Assembly: GCF_016919405.1 (NCBI RefSeq)
Contig: NZ_CP070352.1
Location: 930,001-994,000 of the forward strand
Source of the DNA: Ensifer sp. PDNC004
Lineage (GTDB): Bacteria; Pseudomonadota; Alphaproteobacteria; Rhizobiales; Rhizobiaceae
Direction: 5' to 3'
Length of the DNA: 64,000 nt
Shown here: piece by piece, positions 9,518-17,686 of the stretch
Position numbering within the stretch: the stretch's first letter is position 1
Layout: each line of letters starts with the position of its first letter
Notes under the pieces: model-generated
Seen by the model: only the letters and a program-made list of their open reading frames with translations
Databases searched by the model: none
Told to the model about the DNA's origin: nothing
Made by a program: the position numbers and the translations under genes

Positions 9518-11029
9518 CTAGCGATTCACATCGACCGCGTTGAGTTTCCTTGCCGCCGTCCCGAACTGCCCCAGTTGATAAACGGCGGCGCCGGCAGGCG
9601 AAAACGTGAACCGTTCGAACGGCTCGGCGATCATGTCTTCGAGGTATTTTCGGGCGGCGACACCCGTCGTGATATGCGGGTTGAAATGCTCACCGGAAGC
9701 CTCCGGAACAAACGTCGAAACATATCCAATCAATAGGGGATCGATGAGCGGATCGTCAGGCGTGGTAACGAAGGCCGCGGAGCTTCCGGTCGCCGCTGTG
9801 AACGGTCGAACGGCGTCAATCAGGTCTGCCTGCAGCTTGACCAATTCCGGCGTTCTTTCGATCACAATGCCCGCAACGCCGAGGTCATTGGTCGGGATGT
9901 AGTAGTATTTGATCGCCGCAAGCTTCATATCCGCCACCTTGGCGCTGGTAAAAACTTGGTCGATCGTGGCGTACACCTTGTCGAGGTCGGCGGTCCGCAC
10001 GAAGCGTTGGATGAGCGTGATGTGGGGATTATGGGCCGCATCGAGTGGGAAGCCCGAGGGATAGGCCTTCAGCAGACGAGCGTTGTTGGCTTTAGCATGC
10101 TGGAGCATGGTTGTGTCTGGCTCCAGAAGAATATCAATCGCTGTCACATCGCTGGCCTGGAACCCCAAGGCAAGCGCCGCCGCTTCCGCCTTGCAATCCC
10201 CTGCCGGAGCGAGGCCCTTAGCAAGCACTACGGCAACTTCAGCCCTGGCAGCCTCCAAATCCGCACGAAAGGTCGGGCTTGCGTGTAGGCGCGCGACAGT
10301 GGCCGCCCCCATGAAACGGCCCCAGACCACGTCGCTATACCAGTGATGATTAACCACCATGCGGCTTTCTCCGAAGGCGCGGCCGCGCGCAAGAATCTCG
10401 TCCGCACGGTCAGGCACGATCTCTGTCAGAAGGAGTGCGAGACCCCAACCGATCGCAGTGTGTCCCGATGGGTAGGAGGGGTCCTTCGCCAGCTCCGCCC
10501 GATACTTCGGAACTCCGATGGGTTCGTTGTTCTGCTGGAACGGCCGGGTTCGGTGGTAGTAGTTCTTTGCGGTGTAGGTCGAAAGACCCAGATCACTGAC
10601 TGATCGACGCAGCAACGTCGATAGATACGGAGCATTTTCCTCCGTGATTTGGGTGTTCAATGCGCATGAGAAGTCGCTGATCAGGCTCGAAAACTTCAGG
10701 TCGAAGTCATTTTCTGCCAAGGCGAACCGCGGCGTGGTGCGTAGAGCAAGGGTGTTTCGTGCGACCTCATCGTCCAGCAATTGCGCCGTGGACCCAGCTT
10801 CAGGAGGTCTGGGAATGAGCAGGAGGCTGTTCGGCAGCGCTTTCTGATCAAGGTATCCTTCCAGCCACCCCATCCCGAGTTCGGGATGAAATTCCGGAAC
10901 CGTGCCAAGCTCGGTCCCCCCAAAGGAGGAGATATCCTTGGCTTCCGCAACGCTGGCGAACAGGCTGACCGTCAGCATTGCGGAAGCGGCCATTCTGAGC
11001 AACGTCAAACGGAGTACTGTGAAGTCCAT
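9518..11029 (-). CDS. PhoN-type acid phosphatase fused to a 2H (2'-5' RNA ligase-like) phosphoesterase
   Basis: 503 residues with signal peptide (cleavage near AEA, residue 30) and a strong GGAGG before ATG 11029. The N-terminal half carries the PAP2/class A acid phosphatase signature: K155-x6-RP (KNYYHRTRP), PSGH at 187-190, and SRMVVNHHWYSD at 222-233. The C-terminal half (about 290-495) carries two H-x-T motifs of the 2H phosphoesterase fold, H336-I-T338 and H452-I-T454, as in 2'-5' RNA ligase/cyclic phosphodiesterase proteins. Both active sites look intact. Expected role: periplasmic, perhaps opening 2',3'-cyclic nucleotides and then removing the phosphate, for nucleotide salvage. The coupling is inference. 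Confidence 0.88.
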   Translation of the reverse strand: MDFTVLRLTLLRMAASAMLTVSLFASVAEAKDISSFGGTELGTVPEFHPELGMGWLEGYLDQKALPNSLLLIPRPPEAGSTAQLLDDEVARNTLALRTTPRFALAENDFDLKFSSLISDFSCALNTQITEENAPYLSTLLRRSVSDLGLSTYTAKNYYHRTRPFQQNNEPIGVPKYRAELAKDPSYPSGHTAIGWGLALLLTEIVPDRADEILARGRAFGESRMVVNHHWYSDVVWGRFMGAATVARLHASPTFRADLEAARAEVAVVLAKGLAPAGDCKAEAAALALGFQASDVTAIDILLEPDTTMLQHAKANNARLLKAYPSGFPLDAAHNPHITLIQRFVRTADLDKVYATIDQVFTSAKVADMKLAAIKYYYIPTNDLGVAGIVIERTPELVKLQADLIDAVRPFTAATGSSAAFVTTPDDPLIDPLLIGYVSTFVPEASGEHFNPHITTGVAARKYLEDMIAEPFERFTFSPAGAAVYQLGQFGTAARKLNAVDVNR

Positions 11030-11247
11030 GCCCGGTCCTCCTCGAGGGTCTCAATCGTCGGCGTCGTTCACCGCACTTGTGCCGCTAAAAAGCGCGGAAC
11101 CCTGACGCGATCTTGAGCTGTCGCGACTTTGATATGTCATGCAACACCTCGTGCTGCGAAGTTTCGCATTGCTCGGCCTGGTTGGGAGTCCCTGCGACTA
11201 TGTGACAGGTGGGCCGATTGCTCCTGCGCAATTGCCGTTGCCCGCTG

Positions 11248-11577
11248 TCAATGCGGAACAGGTTGCATGTCATAGACCTGGCCAGCCGATCTCAGCTGAT
11301 CAAGTGTTTTTCCAGAACAGGTTCCTGCTACTTCGTCCAATATTCGCTTGGCTGTTCCATCGATGGATATGGTCCCTGCCTGACGATCTGGCGTCATATA
11401 GACGGCTACGCCATCCGGACCAATCTTGGACAGATAGAAAAACCGATGGATGCGATCCCCCTCACAATGAACCACAAAGGGGAAGGCGCCAAAGGAACCA
11501 TCACCAGCATTTGCAGGAGACGTGTAAAAAGCCATGGGATCCAACAACAAGACAAGCGCGGCGAAAGTCACTTTCAT
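11248..11577 (-). CDS. Small secreted hypothetical protein
   Basis: 109 residues from ATG 11577. A signal peptide (MKVTFAALVLLLDPMAFYTSPANA) is followed by a mature domain of about 85 residues with two cysteines (HCEGD, GTCSG) that could form a disulfide. An alternative in-frame ATG 60 bases upstream gives a longer, less convincing leader. No named family recognised. It is upstream of, and on the same strand as, the phosphatase fusion gene, separated by 218 bp. Confidence 0.55.
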   Translation of the reverse strand: MKVTFAALVLLLDPMAFYTSPANAGDGSFGAFPFVVHCEGDRIHRFFYLSKIGPDGVAVYMTPDRQAGTISIDGTAKRILDEVAGTCSGKTLDQLRSAGQVYDMQPVPH

Positions 11578-11709
11578 AACTGTTTCGCGGCGCTCTGATC
11601 GAAACCACTTACCCGACACGATATCTCTCATTGAATAAACCCTCATAATTCGCCCACCTGTCGGGTGTGCACTGGAATATTCAACGCAATTTGACTCGTT
11701 GCCTCCGTG

Positions 11710-12135
11710 TTGGCATTGATCTAGCGCAACATTGATACCGACCAGTATCGCCACCTGGAATTTGATCGGAGCCGATCACTCATCCGCTTCCAAGTTTAGG
11801 CGCTTTCGGTGTTGAGGGTGGACGTCACGCGTCTTTTGTTGTGTGCGCGACGAAAGGCTCCAGGAGGGTTGAACTGAAATCGCTGCGGTCGTCGTCTCCG
11901 GCAAACGACCAGATTGGCCAGCATTCCGATCGTCCAGGGGACGCTCAGCGTGACAGCGACGGCAGTCGAACCCGGTCCCCAGTTCTGTCCGCCAAGCAAG
12001 TCGTCCCACGCCGTCGGTATAGGGAATACCGGGCCTACGCCCCAGGTAGTCTCACCTTCAGTAGGCCTGGCCGGTTGAGAAGAACAGGCTGTGGGTGTGT
12101 TACCGATCCCGAATTGTGTGACGACATCACGTTCC
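11710..12135 (-). pseudogene. Decayed outer-membrane 'transporter'/neuromedin-U-like gene
   Basis: Minus-strand translation gives pieces of one family in shifting frames. One frame gives DVVTQFGIGNT, then TTWGVGPVFPIPTAWDDLLG, then GGQNWGPGSTAVAVTLSVPWTIGMLAN split by frame. A shifted frame gives FAGDDDRSDFSSTLLEPFVA then HTTKDA. A third gives STLNTESA followed by a stop. These are the conserved WGxGPVFxxPT, LGxxxWGxGPTAV, GPWTYGxLAN and NTES blocks of the transporter-annotated outer-membrane family. At least two frameshifts and one stop separate the blocks, and both ends are eroded. It lies just downstream of the second sulfatase, suggesting the pair once worked together. Confidence 0.75.
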
Positions 12136-12202
12136 CGAGTATTTATTCTAGACTTGGGGCCGCATGGGCAAAGACTGCTGCGGCCCCCCGTTCGTAGCGG
12201 CC

Positions 12203-13810
12203 TCAGTTGCTGCCTTTGGACGTTGCGGTCACTGCCTCCATCACGCGGTCCAGGCTGAAGCTGCCGGGCTTCTGGCGCGGCGGGAATTCACGGAAGCTGG
12301 ATATCCATTGACCGACGTAGGCCGCGGCGGGGGCCAACGCGAACATTCGTTCCGCCGCCCATTGCGGATGACCGGTGGATTCATCGGAAGCGCGCTCGAA
12401 CGGGTCCATTCGCAGATTGGTCAGCATCGGCCAACGCAGTTCCTCGAAGGGGGTCTCCCAGACCTTGATGCCGACGGAGTTCTGCCGAAGGAAGGATAGT
12501 TTCCAGTTGTCGTAGCGCAATGCAGCGACGCTGCCCCCGTCGGTCCAGTAGAGGAATTCGCGACGTGGCGACTCCTTTACATCGCCTTTCAAGAAGGGCA
12601 ACAGGTTGTACCCGTCGAGGTGAACCTTGTAGGTCGTATCGCCGATTTTGCGACCCTTCAGCAAGTCCTCCTTGACGGTGCTGTCGCCCGCCGCCGCGAG
12701 CAAGGTCGGTATCATATCCTCGTGCGCGCCCATCTCGTTGATCGTGGTTCCGGGTTTGATGACTCCGGGCCAGCGGATGAAGGTGGGAACACGGAAGCCG
12801 CCCTCCCATTGGGTGTTCTTCTCGCCCCGGAACATCGTCGTTCCACCATCGGGCCAGTTGAAGAACTCCGCGCCGTTGTCGCTGGAATACATGACAATGG
12901 TATTATCCTCGATGCCGAGTTCCTTGAGCTTGGCCAGCAGCTGACCGACGTGGCCATCGTGTTCAACCATGCCGTCGGCATAGACACCAAGGCCGGTTTT
13001 GCCTTCACTTTCCTTCTTCAGGTGCGTGAACACGTGCATTCGGGAAGAGTTCCACCAGACGAAGAACGGCTTGTTGTTCTTTGCCGCCTTGTCCATGAAA
13101 TCGATTGCCCCCTCTGTGACTTCCTCGTCCACGGTCTCCATGCGCTTCCTGGTCAGCGGGCCGGTGTCCTCGCACTTCTGCTTTCCAACCGTTCCGAAGC
13201 GCGGATCGACCGTCGGATCGTCCTTGTCCGTCGCGAAGCAATGCAGCACGCCGCGCGGACCGAACTGCGCCCTGAAGGCCGGGTTTTTAGGATAGTCGAC
13301 GTTCTCCGGTTCTTCCTCCGCGTTAAGGTGGTAGAGATTGCCAAACCACTCATCAAAGCCGTGCACGGTGGGCAGCATCTCATTGCGGTCGCCCAGATGA
13401 TTCTTGCCAAACTGGCCGGTGGTATAACCGAGTGGTTTGAGCAAATCGGCAAGCGTGGGATCTTCTTTCTTCAAACCTTCCGGTGCGCCGGGCAAACCGA
13501 CCTTGGTAAGGCCTGTGCGAATAGGCGATTGGCCTGTGATAAAAGCCGCGCGCCCGGCGGTACAGCTTTGCTGACCATACCAGTCTGTAAACATCCCACC
13601 CTGCTTGGCGATGCTGTCAATGTTCGGCGTCCGGTAACCCATCATCCCATGGTTGAAAGCGCTGATGTTGAACTGCCCAATATCATCGCCCCAAATGATG
13701 AGGATGTTGGGTTTCGCATTCTGCGCCCACGTCGGAGCGGTCGTCAGAGCGCATCCGACAAGAAGCGCTGAACTGAGGGTACTCAGACGGGTTAGAATAT
13801 TCGTCCTCAT
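12203..13810 (-). CDS. Type I arylsulfatase with CTAGR motif, exported
   Basis: 535 residues from ATG 13810, selected because GGGAGG stands 8 bases upstream; a longer in-frame start exists at 13831. The signal peptide ends near TAPTWA-QNAK; LLVGC at 17-20 also resembles a lipobox, so a lipoprotein is possible. Motifs: WGDDIGQFNISAF (metal ligands DD 42-43), formylglycine site C83-T-A-G-R, FGKNHLGD, YSSDNGAEF. The CTAGR rather than CSPSR core separates it from the sulfatase at 6153-7817 and implies a different subfamily and substrate. It depends on a maturase encoded elsewhere. A TTGA-N6-TCAA box lies 63 bp upstream of its start. Confidence 0.92.
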   Translation of the reverse strand: MRTNILTRLSTLSSALLVGCALTTAPTWAQNAKPNILIIWGDDIGQFNISAFNHGMMGYRTPNIDSIAKQGGMFTDWYGQQSCTAGRAAFITGQSPIRTGLTKVGLPGAPEGLKKEDPTLADLLKPLGYTTGQFGKNHLGDRNEMLPTVHGFDEWFGNLYHLNAEEEPENVDYPKNPAFRAQFGPRGVLHCFATDKDDPTVDPRFGTVGKQKCEDTGPLTRKRMETVDEEVTEGAIDFMDKAAKNNKPFFVWWNSSRMHVFTHLKKESEGKTGLGVYADGMVEHDGHVGQLLAKLKELGIEDNTIVMYSSDNGAEFFNWPDGGTTMFRGEKNTQWEGGFRVPTFIRWPGVIKPGTTINEMGAHEDMIPTLLAAAGDSTVKEDLLKGRKIGDTTYKVHLDGYNLLPFLKGDVKESPRREFLYWTDGGSVAALRYDNWKLSFLRQNSVGIKVWETPFEELRWPMLTNLRMDPFERASDESTGHPQWAAERMFALAPAAAYVGQWISSFREFPPRQKPGSFSLDRVMEAVTATSKGSN

Positions 13811-14155
13811 AGGAATTTCCTCCCTTGCCAACAGCGGCAGAGAAAATATATTGCAATAAAAACAATATATCTTTGATATTCCTCAAAATTGATCGCCGTA
13901 TAATTTAATATATATCAGGTTTTGATTTTGCGACACGGCGAGTGACTATTACGAACGGATTAGAAACTTGAGGGTCAACCGTAGGAGACGGTTCGCTATG
14001 CGCAGCAAGATGTTCAGTCGATCCAATTAAGGCCTCCGGCGGACCCCGCATCCGTTATCGGATCACAGACATGCGGCAACGGTATTTTTCGCTTATCGGT
14101 CAGCGGCTGCTGGCTCTCCGCTTCGCAGTTTCGCTTCGATCAATTGGACAGGTGT
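13811..14155. other. 345-bp intergenic region with AT-rich centre
   Basis: No gene seen. Bases 13848-13930 are strikingly AT-rich for this genome (ATATAT and TTTAATATATATC runs) and include the candidate Fnr/FixK box at 13873. This is probably the promoter of the sulfatase transcribed leftward. The remainder to 14155 shows no recognisable signal. Confidence 0.5.
13873..13886. promoter_or_regulatory. Candidate Fnr/FixK box (TTGATATTCCTCAA)
   Basis: TTGA-N6-TCAA, 9 of 10 matches to the consensus TTGAT-N4-ATCAA, in an AT-rich intergenic stretch 63 bp upstream of the sulfatase start at 13810. It is one of four such boxes within 9 kb around the FixK-like gene at 16929. Confidence 0.5.
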
Positions 14156-14470
14156 CTATTTCCTCAAACTGAGAATATAGGCCGAGAGGTCCTCGACATC
14201 TGTCTGCGAGAGCACGATGTTCGGCATGGTCGGATGGTGCTGAGCCGTCAGCCAAACGTTGAGTGCTGCCGCGGTCATTCCCGGTGTCGCAGCAACCGTT
14301 TCGAAGCTGGGCGCTTCTGCAATGGGCGACCGAGCCTGACCAGCGAGGACGGCGTGGCAGGCAGCGCAGGCCTCGGTCGCGAGCTGGCGCCCCTGCGGGA
14401 TGTCCTGTGCCTGTACTGCCTGAATCGCTGCAAGTGTGGCGGCGATCATTGATACGAACGTTGCGCGCAT
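14156..14470 (-). CDS. Small class I c-type cytochrome
   Basis: 104 residues with signal peptide (to AQA, about residue 21) and good ribosome site GAGGAG before ATG 14470. One heme-binding motif C35-A-A-C38-H39 and a distal Met in HPTMPNI fit a soluble periplasmic mono-heme cytochrome c, as does the helical C-terminus DVEDLSAYILSLRK. It would carry electrons between membrane complexes or a periplasmic oxidoreductase; the partner is not in the window. Proximity to the FixK/FixL-like block makes a link to micro-oxic respiration plausible, but no box was seen directly upstream of this gene. Confidence 0.85.
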   Translation of the reverse strand: MRATFVSMIAATLAAIQAVQAQDIPQGRQLATEACAACHAVLAGQARSPIAEAPSFETVAATPGMTAAALNVWLTAQHHPTMPNIVLSQTDVEDLSAYILSLRK

Positions 14471-14889
14471 TCGCTAACTCCTCACCCGCTGGACAGACCG
14501 TCTATTACCACGTCGACTGCCCTCGGCCCCGACGGCTGGTAAAACATCACTGTACTCACCGGCAGGACGAACGACAATCTGTCGAGAGGGCAGATGGGGT
14601 AGGCCTGCGGAAAACCGGCGTGCCCAAAAGCCAAGGCTAGATAGTTCCTCAGACTACCGGGTGCCGGGTTGCACAGTCGAGACGTCGAGCGCAAGATAGC
14701 GAGTTGACAGTGAATGAATGCGGACGCTGTCGCAGCGGACTTTCAAGTCTGCGGCCCCCTGAAGGACAAGCTACCGTCCGAGAATCCGAAGCCATACGTC
14801 AAATCAACCGGCTAAAAGCTTCCATGAATTGCCAACCGGATCGCTGCAGATGCCGTTTCCGCCTCCAAAATGAAAAGTGAGGCACTCCA
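14471..14889. other. 419 bp without a recognised gene
   Basis: All frames give short, unconvincing ORFs. No repeat, hairpin or TTGA-N6-TCAA box was seen. The last 20 bases include GTGAGG, the ribosome-binding site of the following small gene. Confidence 0.35.
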
Positions 14890-15066
14890 ATGTTCGAGAT
14901 CTTCATAGCGAAAGCGAACATCGAGAACTTCAGAGGCTTGATCTCCAGGGAGAATGACCCTGCGAAGAAAGAAATACTGAAGGAACTGCTAACAATAGAA
15001 GAAGACAAATTGGCTGCCGCTCATGTTGCAAGTTCGATTCAGTCATTCCCAAAACGCGACCACTAA
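14890..15066 (+). CDS. 58-residue small conserved-type protein
   Basis: ATG at 14890, preceded by GTGAGG at good spacing, opens a 58-codon frame ending TAA. It begins MFEIFIAKANIENFRGLIS and continues with an acidic/basic helical stretch (KKEILKELLTIEEDKLAAA). The layout matches short rhizobial orphan proteins built as one amphipathic helix pair: start MxEIFIAxANI, Arg/Glu-rich middle, EEExKLA end. No function known. It could be a small regulatory or membrane-surface peptide. Confidence 0.6.
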   Translation: MFEIFIAKANIENFRGLISRENDPAKKEILKELLTIEEDKLAAAHVASSIQSFPKRDH

Positions 15067-15203
15067 TTCATGTACCTCGCGCTGCAGCAGACGGCGCCTC
15101 GCCTTCGACGATCATAGTCGCACTGGTCTGCCCCACAAACAGCGGAGACGGGCCGACGTGAAGCCTGATCGGGTGGGTCATGACTACAACCTTAGCCGCC
15201 GGA

Positions 15204-15729
15204 TGAACCGCGCCGGGGTTGCCGGAAGCCGCTTGGTTAAGTTATGAAGCCATGGTTCGTCCAGCATGGCGTAATACTGCTCCTCGGCTTCGGCAGGCCG
15301 GATCTTGCCGATTGGCTCCAGAAGTCGTCGATGGTTGAACCAGTCCAACCATTCGAGGGTGGGGAATTCGACCGCTTCGAAGCTGCGCCATGGTCCGCGC
15401 CGACGGAAGACCTCGGCCTTGTAGAGGCCGTTGATCGTTTCGGCGAGGGCGTTGTCATGAGTCGCCGACGCTTCCGACGGAAGGCTCGATGCCTGCCTCG
15501 GCCACGTCCACTTCCGCCTTCTTCACACATTCCTTGAACGGCTGCGCCGTGCAGCCGATCTTGGCGGCGATCGAGGAAACCGCTACCCATCGCGAGGAAT
15601 ATTCGCCTTGGTGATCCAAAACCATCCGCACTGCTCGGGCCCGGACGTCCGGTGAAATTTGTTTGTTGTCTTGCTCCATCGCCTCCCCTTTCTGAGAAGA
15701 TGGAGCCTCCGGCAAATCCGGCGCGGTTC
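15204..15729 (-). mobile_element. IS3-family deletion derivative (MITE-like), 526 bp
   Basis: Both ends are terminal inverted repeats beginning TGAACCGCGCCGG (plus strand from 15204, minus strand from 15729), similar over about 24 bp. Reading from the right on the minus strand, the first 60-70 codons of orfA are present (EQDNKQISPDVRARAVRMV, then SSIAAKIGCTAQ). The frame then jumps into the last 80 codons of orfB: THDNALAETINGLYKAEVF, EWLDWFNHRRLLEPIGK, EQYYAMLDEP. About 1 kb encoding the DDE core is missing. The element cannot transpose alone but could be mobilised in trans. No clear target duplication was seen. Confidence 0.85.
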
Positions 15730-15867
15730 ACAGCAAGAAGCTAAGTTCAATCGAACTCAACTCATCAAGGGTGAGCACGCTGCAGCCGCGTAGATCAATC
15801 GGCATGGCGCATACTCCTGCTCGCACCACTGTTAAGTCAAATAAAATCCAGATCACCGACGCTGGCA

Positions 15868-15881
15868 TTGACGCTCGTCAA
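15868..15881. promoter_or_regulatory. Candidate Fnr/FixK box (TTGACGCTCGTCAA)
   Basis: A perfect palindrome, TTGAC-N4-GTCAA, containing the TTGA-N6-TCAA core read by Crp/Fnr proteins with an E-x-x-S-R recognition helix. It lies 75 bp upstream of the start of the gene at 15956, a distance suited to activation. Confidence 0.55.
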
Positions 15882-15955
15882 TGACGGGATTGAGGCAGTG
15901 GGAAAACTCTTGAGGAAAGGATGGCCCGTTTCACCAACTGGCAGGGTAGATCATT

Positions 15956-16399
15956 ATGGCTTCTGCTTACGTCGTCGGCCCAATTGACGCTTCCCAGATC
16001 GAGCGGGCATATTGCCTGGTCTCTGCCGTCGGCTACGACATCGATGTCGATGGGTGGCGACAGGTGTGCGCAACAAATCTCCTGCGGAATTATCCCTCTC
16101 CTTATGTCGAAGACATTGTGGTTGTCGAGGATCCGCGCGGTTATGTCAGGGGGATTGCGATACTTCGCGCCAGGCATAGTGAGCGGCTTGGCCGATACCT
16201 CTCCGTTCCAGTTTTCGCAAGCATCACTGCCGCTGATGCGCGCGGGGTGTGCGAGACACTGCTTCGATACATAAGAACCGCAGCCCGCAAGAAACAATGT
16301 AACGCCATTCACATCGCCAGTCTGCGAACCAACCGGTGGCCGGTTGGGGCGGGAGAAACTGAAATGGAGTTCGACGGTATCCTTATCCCGCTTCGTTAG
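15956..16399 (+). CDS. GNAT-like hypothetical protein
   Basis: 147 residues from ATG 15956 with AGGGTAGA upstream. The order of elements resembles a GNAT acetyltransferase: a beta-rich centre (VEDIVVVEDPRGYVRGIAIL) followed by a helical part (DARGVCETLLRYIRTAARKK) and a further strand (NAIHIASL). The acetyl-CoA loop Q/RxxGxG/A is not evident, so catalytic activity is doubtful. A palindromic TTGAC-N4-GTCAA box 75 bp upstream suggests control by the FixK-like regulator encoded 1 kb downstream. Family not identified with certainty. Confidence 0.55.
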   Translation: MASAYVVGPIDASQIERAYCLVSAVGYDIDVDGWRQVCATNLLRNYPSPYVEDIVVVEDPRGYVRGIAILRARHSERLGRYLSVPVFASITAADARGVCETLLRYIRTAARKKQCNAIHIASLRTNRWPVGAGETEMEFDGILIPLR

Positions 16400-16449
16400 G
16401 TATATCCCAGCATTCCAAAGGATATTTGTGCGGCGACTTGTCAAACTTT

Positions 16450-16833
16450 TTATCTGACCGCCCGCGCACTGAACGTGTAGCCGACCCGCCTTACAGATTT
16501 GATGAGGTCGGGCTGACGAGGGTCCTTCTCGATCTTTCGGCGAAGCCTGGCAATCTGAGCGTCAATCACGCGATCGAAAGCTTCACGTGATCGGCCCCGC
16601 GTCAGGTCGATCAAAATCTCTCGGTTGAGAACGCGGCCGGCATGTCTCACCAAGGTGCAGAGCATTTCGAACTCGCCCGTCGTCAGCGCGATCTCCCGGC
16701 CGTCTTTCGACGTCAAACGACGGCAAGCTACGTCGAGACGGAATTCTTCAAAGAAGAAGGGCTCTTCGGCTTGGGCTTCATGAACGGTTCCGGTAGCAGG
16801 TCGGCGGCGGCGAAGAAATGCCGTTACAATCTG
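16450..16833 (-). pseudogene. OmpR/PhoB-type response regulator lacking its receiver domain (FxkR-like?)
   Basis: The minus frame is open from 16833 down to the stop at 16450. It reads a linker (TAFLRRRRPATG), then FFFEEFRLDVACRRL and a complete winged-helix output domain: LTTGEFEMLCTLVRHAGRVL, then FDRVIDAQIARLRRKIE and RVGYTFSA. Upstream is an in-frame stop and no receiver domain. The only start is TTG 16716, giving an 88-residue DNA-binding stump. Position and orientation, divergent from a fixK-like gene that is followed by a hybrid FixL-like kinase, match the Rhizobium etli hFixL-FxkR-FixK arrangement, so this may be a broken fxkR. That identity is inference. Confidence 0.75.
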
Positions 16834-16838
16834 TTACA
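16823..16838 (+). promoter_or_regulatory. Direct repeat GTTACA-N4-GTTACA, candidate response-regulator site upstream of fixK-like gene
   Basis: GTTACA occurs twice with a 4-bp gap (10-bp period), the layout bound by OmpR/PhoB-type dimers. Two weaker copies (GTAGCA) follow at 16841 and 16853. From memory, the FxkR-binding K-box upstream of fixK in Rhizobium etli has this same pattern; I cannot verify that here. It lies 90 bp upstream of the gene at 16929. Confidence 0.5.
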
Positions 16839-16928
16839 CTGTAGCACGATTTGTAGCAGGCACGTCGATATCGCTTCACGCAAAGATGTTGAAATCCTCC
16901 CCACTCAGCGTCAGGTGGAGGATGCGCG

Positions 16929-17672
16929 ATGTCCCTTCAATCAGTTGCCACGCAAGGCGGCCCTAGAGCATTGGAGTACTCCTTTGTACCTCCTGACTTG
17001 TCTTCCGTCTTCAACCTGCAGCCTGTCATTGAGGCTGTGCCAGGTCAGGCGCTTTTTTGGGAAGGGGACGATGCCCAATACGTCTTCCAAGTCGAAGATG
17101 GCCTTCTGCGCGCGTTGCGCCTGCTTGCAGATGGCCGCAGGGTTATCGTGGGTTTCTTGCGACCCGGTGATCTCCTGGGCGTCTCCCACAAAGACCGCTA
17201 CCTCTACACGGTTGAAGCAATAACGGAGGCGAGACTGCGTCGATACCCCCGCAGCCGCTTCGAAGACGATGTCGCGCGCCAACCGCACTTGCGCGGGCAG
17301 CTTTTTTCCAAGCTCTGCGACGAAATGACGGCAGCCCAGGACCAGGCAGTGCTGTTGTCTCGTCGGAGCGCCGACGGAAAAGTTGCGAACTTCCTGCTTC
17401 TTATGGCCAGAGACGGCGAGGGTGAGCGGACCGCCTTTATCAATCTTCCAATGACGCGGCTCGATATCGCCGACTACTTGAACATGACGATAGAGACGGT
17501 ATCTCGAACGATAACCAAATTTGCGAGCAAGGGCATTATCATTGCCCCCGACAGGCGCTCGATCATGGTCTTGAAGTGGCATGGGCTCCAATCGATTGCG
17601 GACGGTGACGACACTGATCTCGGTTTGGCTCAGGTGAATTCCAAGGTAGCACGAGCCGGGCTCGCTCGATAA
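16929..17672 (+). CDS. fixK: FixK-like Crp/Fnr-family transcriptional regulator
   Basis: 247 residues. ATG 16929 follows GGTGGAGGA. The cyclic-nucleotide-fold sensor spans about 25-140 and the helix-turn-helix about 175-200 ([19 protein letters not shown]). The recognition helix carries E189-x-x-S192-R193, the residues that read TTGA half-sites in Fnr and FixK. The N-terminal Fe-S cysteine cluster of Fnr is missing, so oxygen is not sensed directly, as in FixK. It is followed after 14 bp by a FixL-like hybrid kinase on the same strand and preceded by a GTTACA direct repeat. Expected role: activation of micro-oxic genes at TTGA-N6-TCAA boxes, four of which occur nearby. The symbol is by similarity; there may be other fixK copies in the genome. 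Confidence 0.85.
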   Translation: MSLQSVATQGGPRALEYSFVPPDLSSVFNLQPVIEAVPGQALFWEGDDAQYVFQVEDGLLRALRLLADGRRVIVGFLRPGDLLGVSHKDRYLYTVEAITEARLRRYPRSRFEDDVARQPHLRGQLFSKLCDEMTAAQDQAVLLSRRSADGKVANFLLLMARDGEGERTAFINLPMTRLDIADYLNMTIETVSRTITKFASKGIIIAPDRRSIMVLKWHGLQSIADGDDTDLGLAQVNSKVARAGLAR

Positions 17673-17686
17673 CGTGGCGGTTGATT

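Noticed and set aside
17681..17686. TTG start two codons upstream for the FixL-like kinase
   Set aside because: The GGCGG site is better spaced for ATG 17687.
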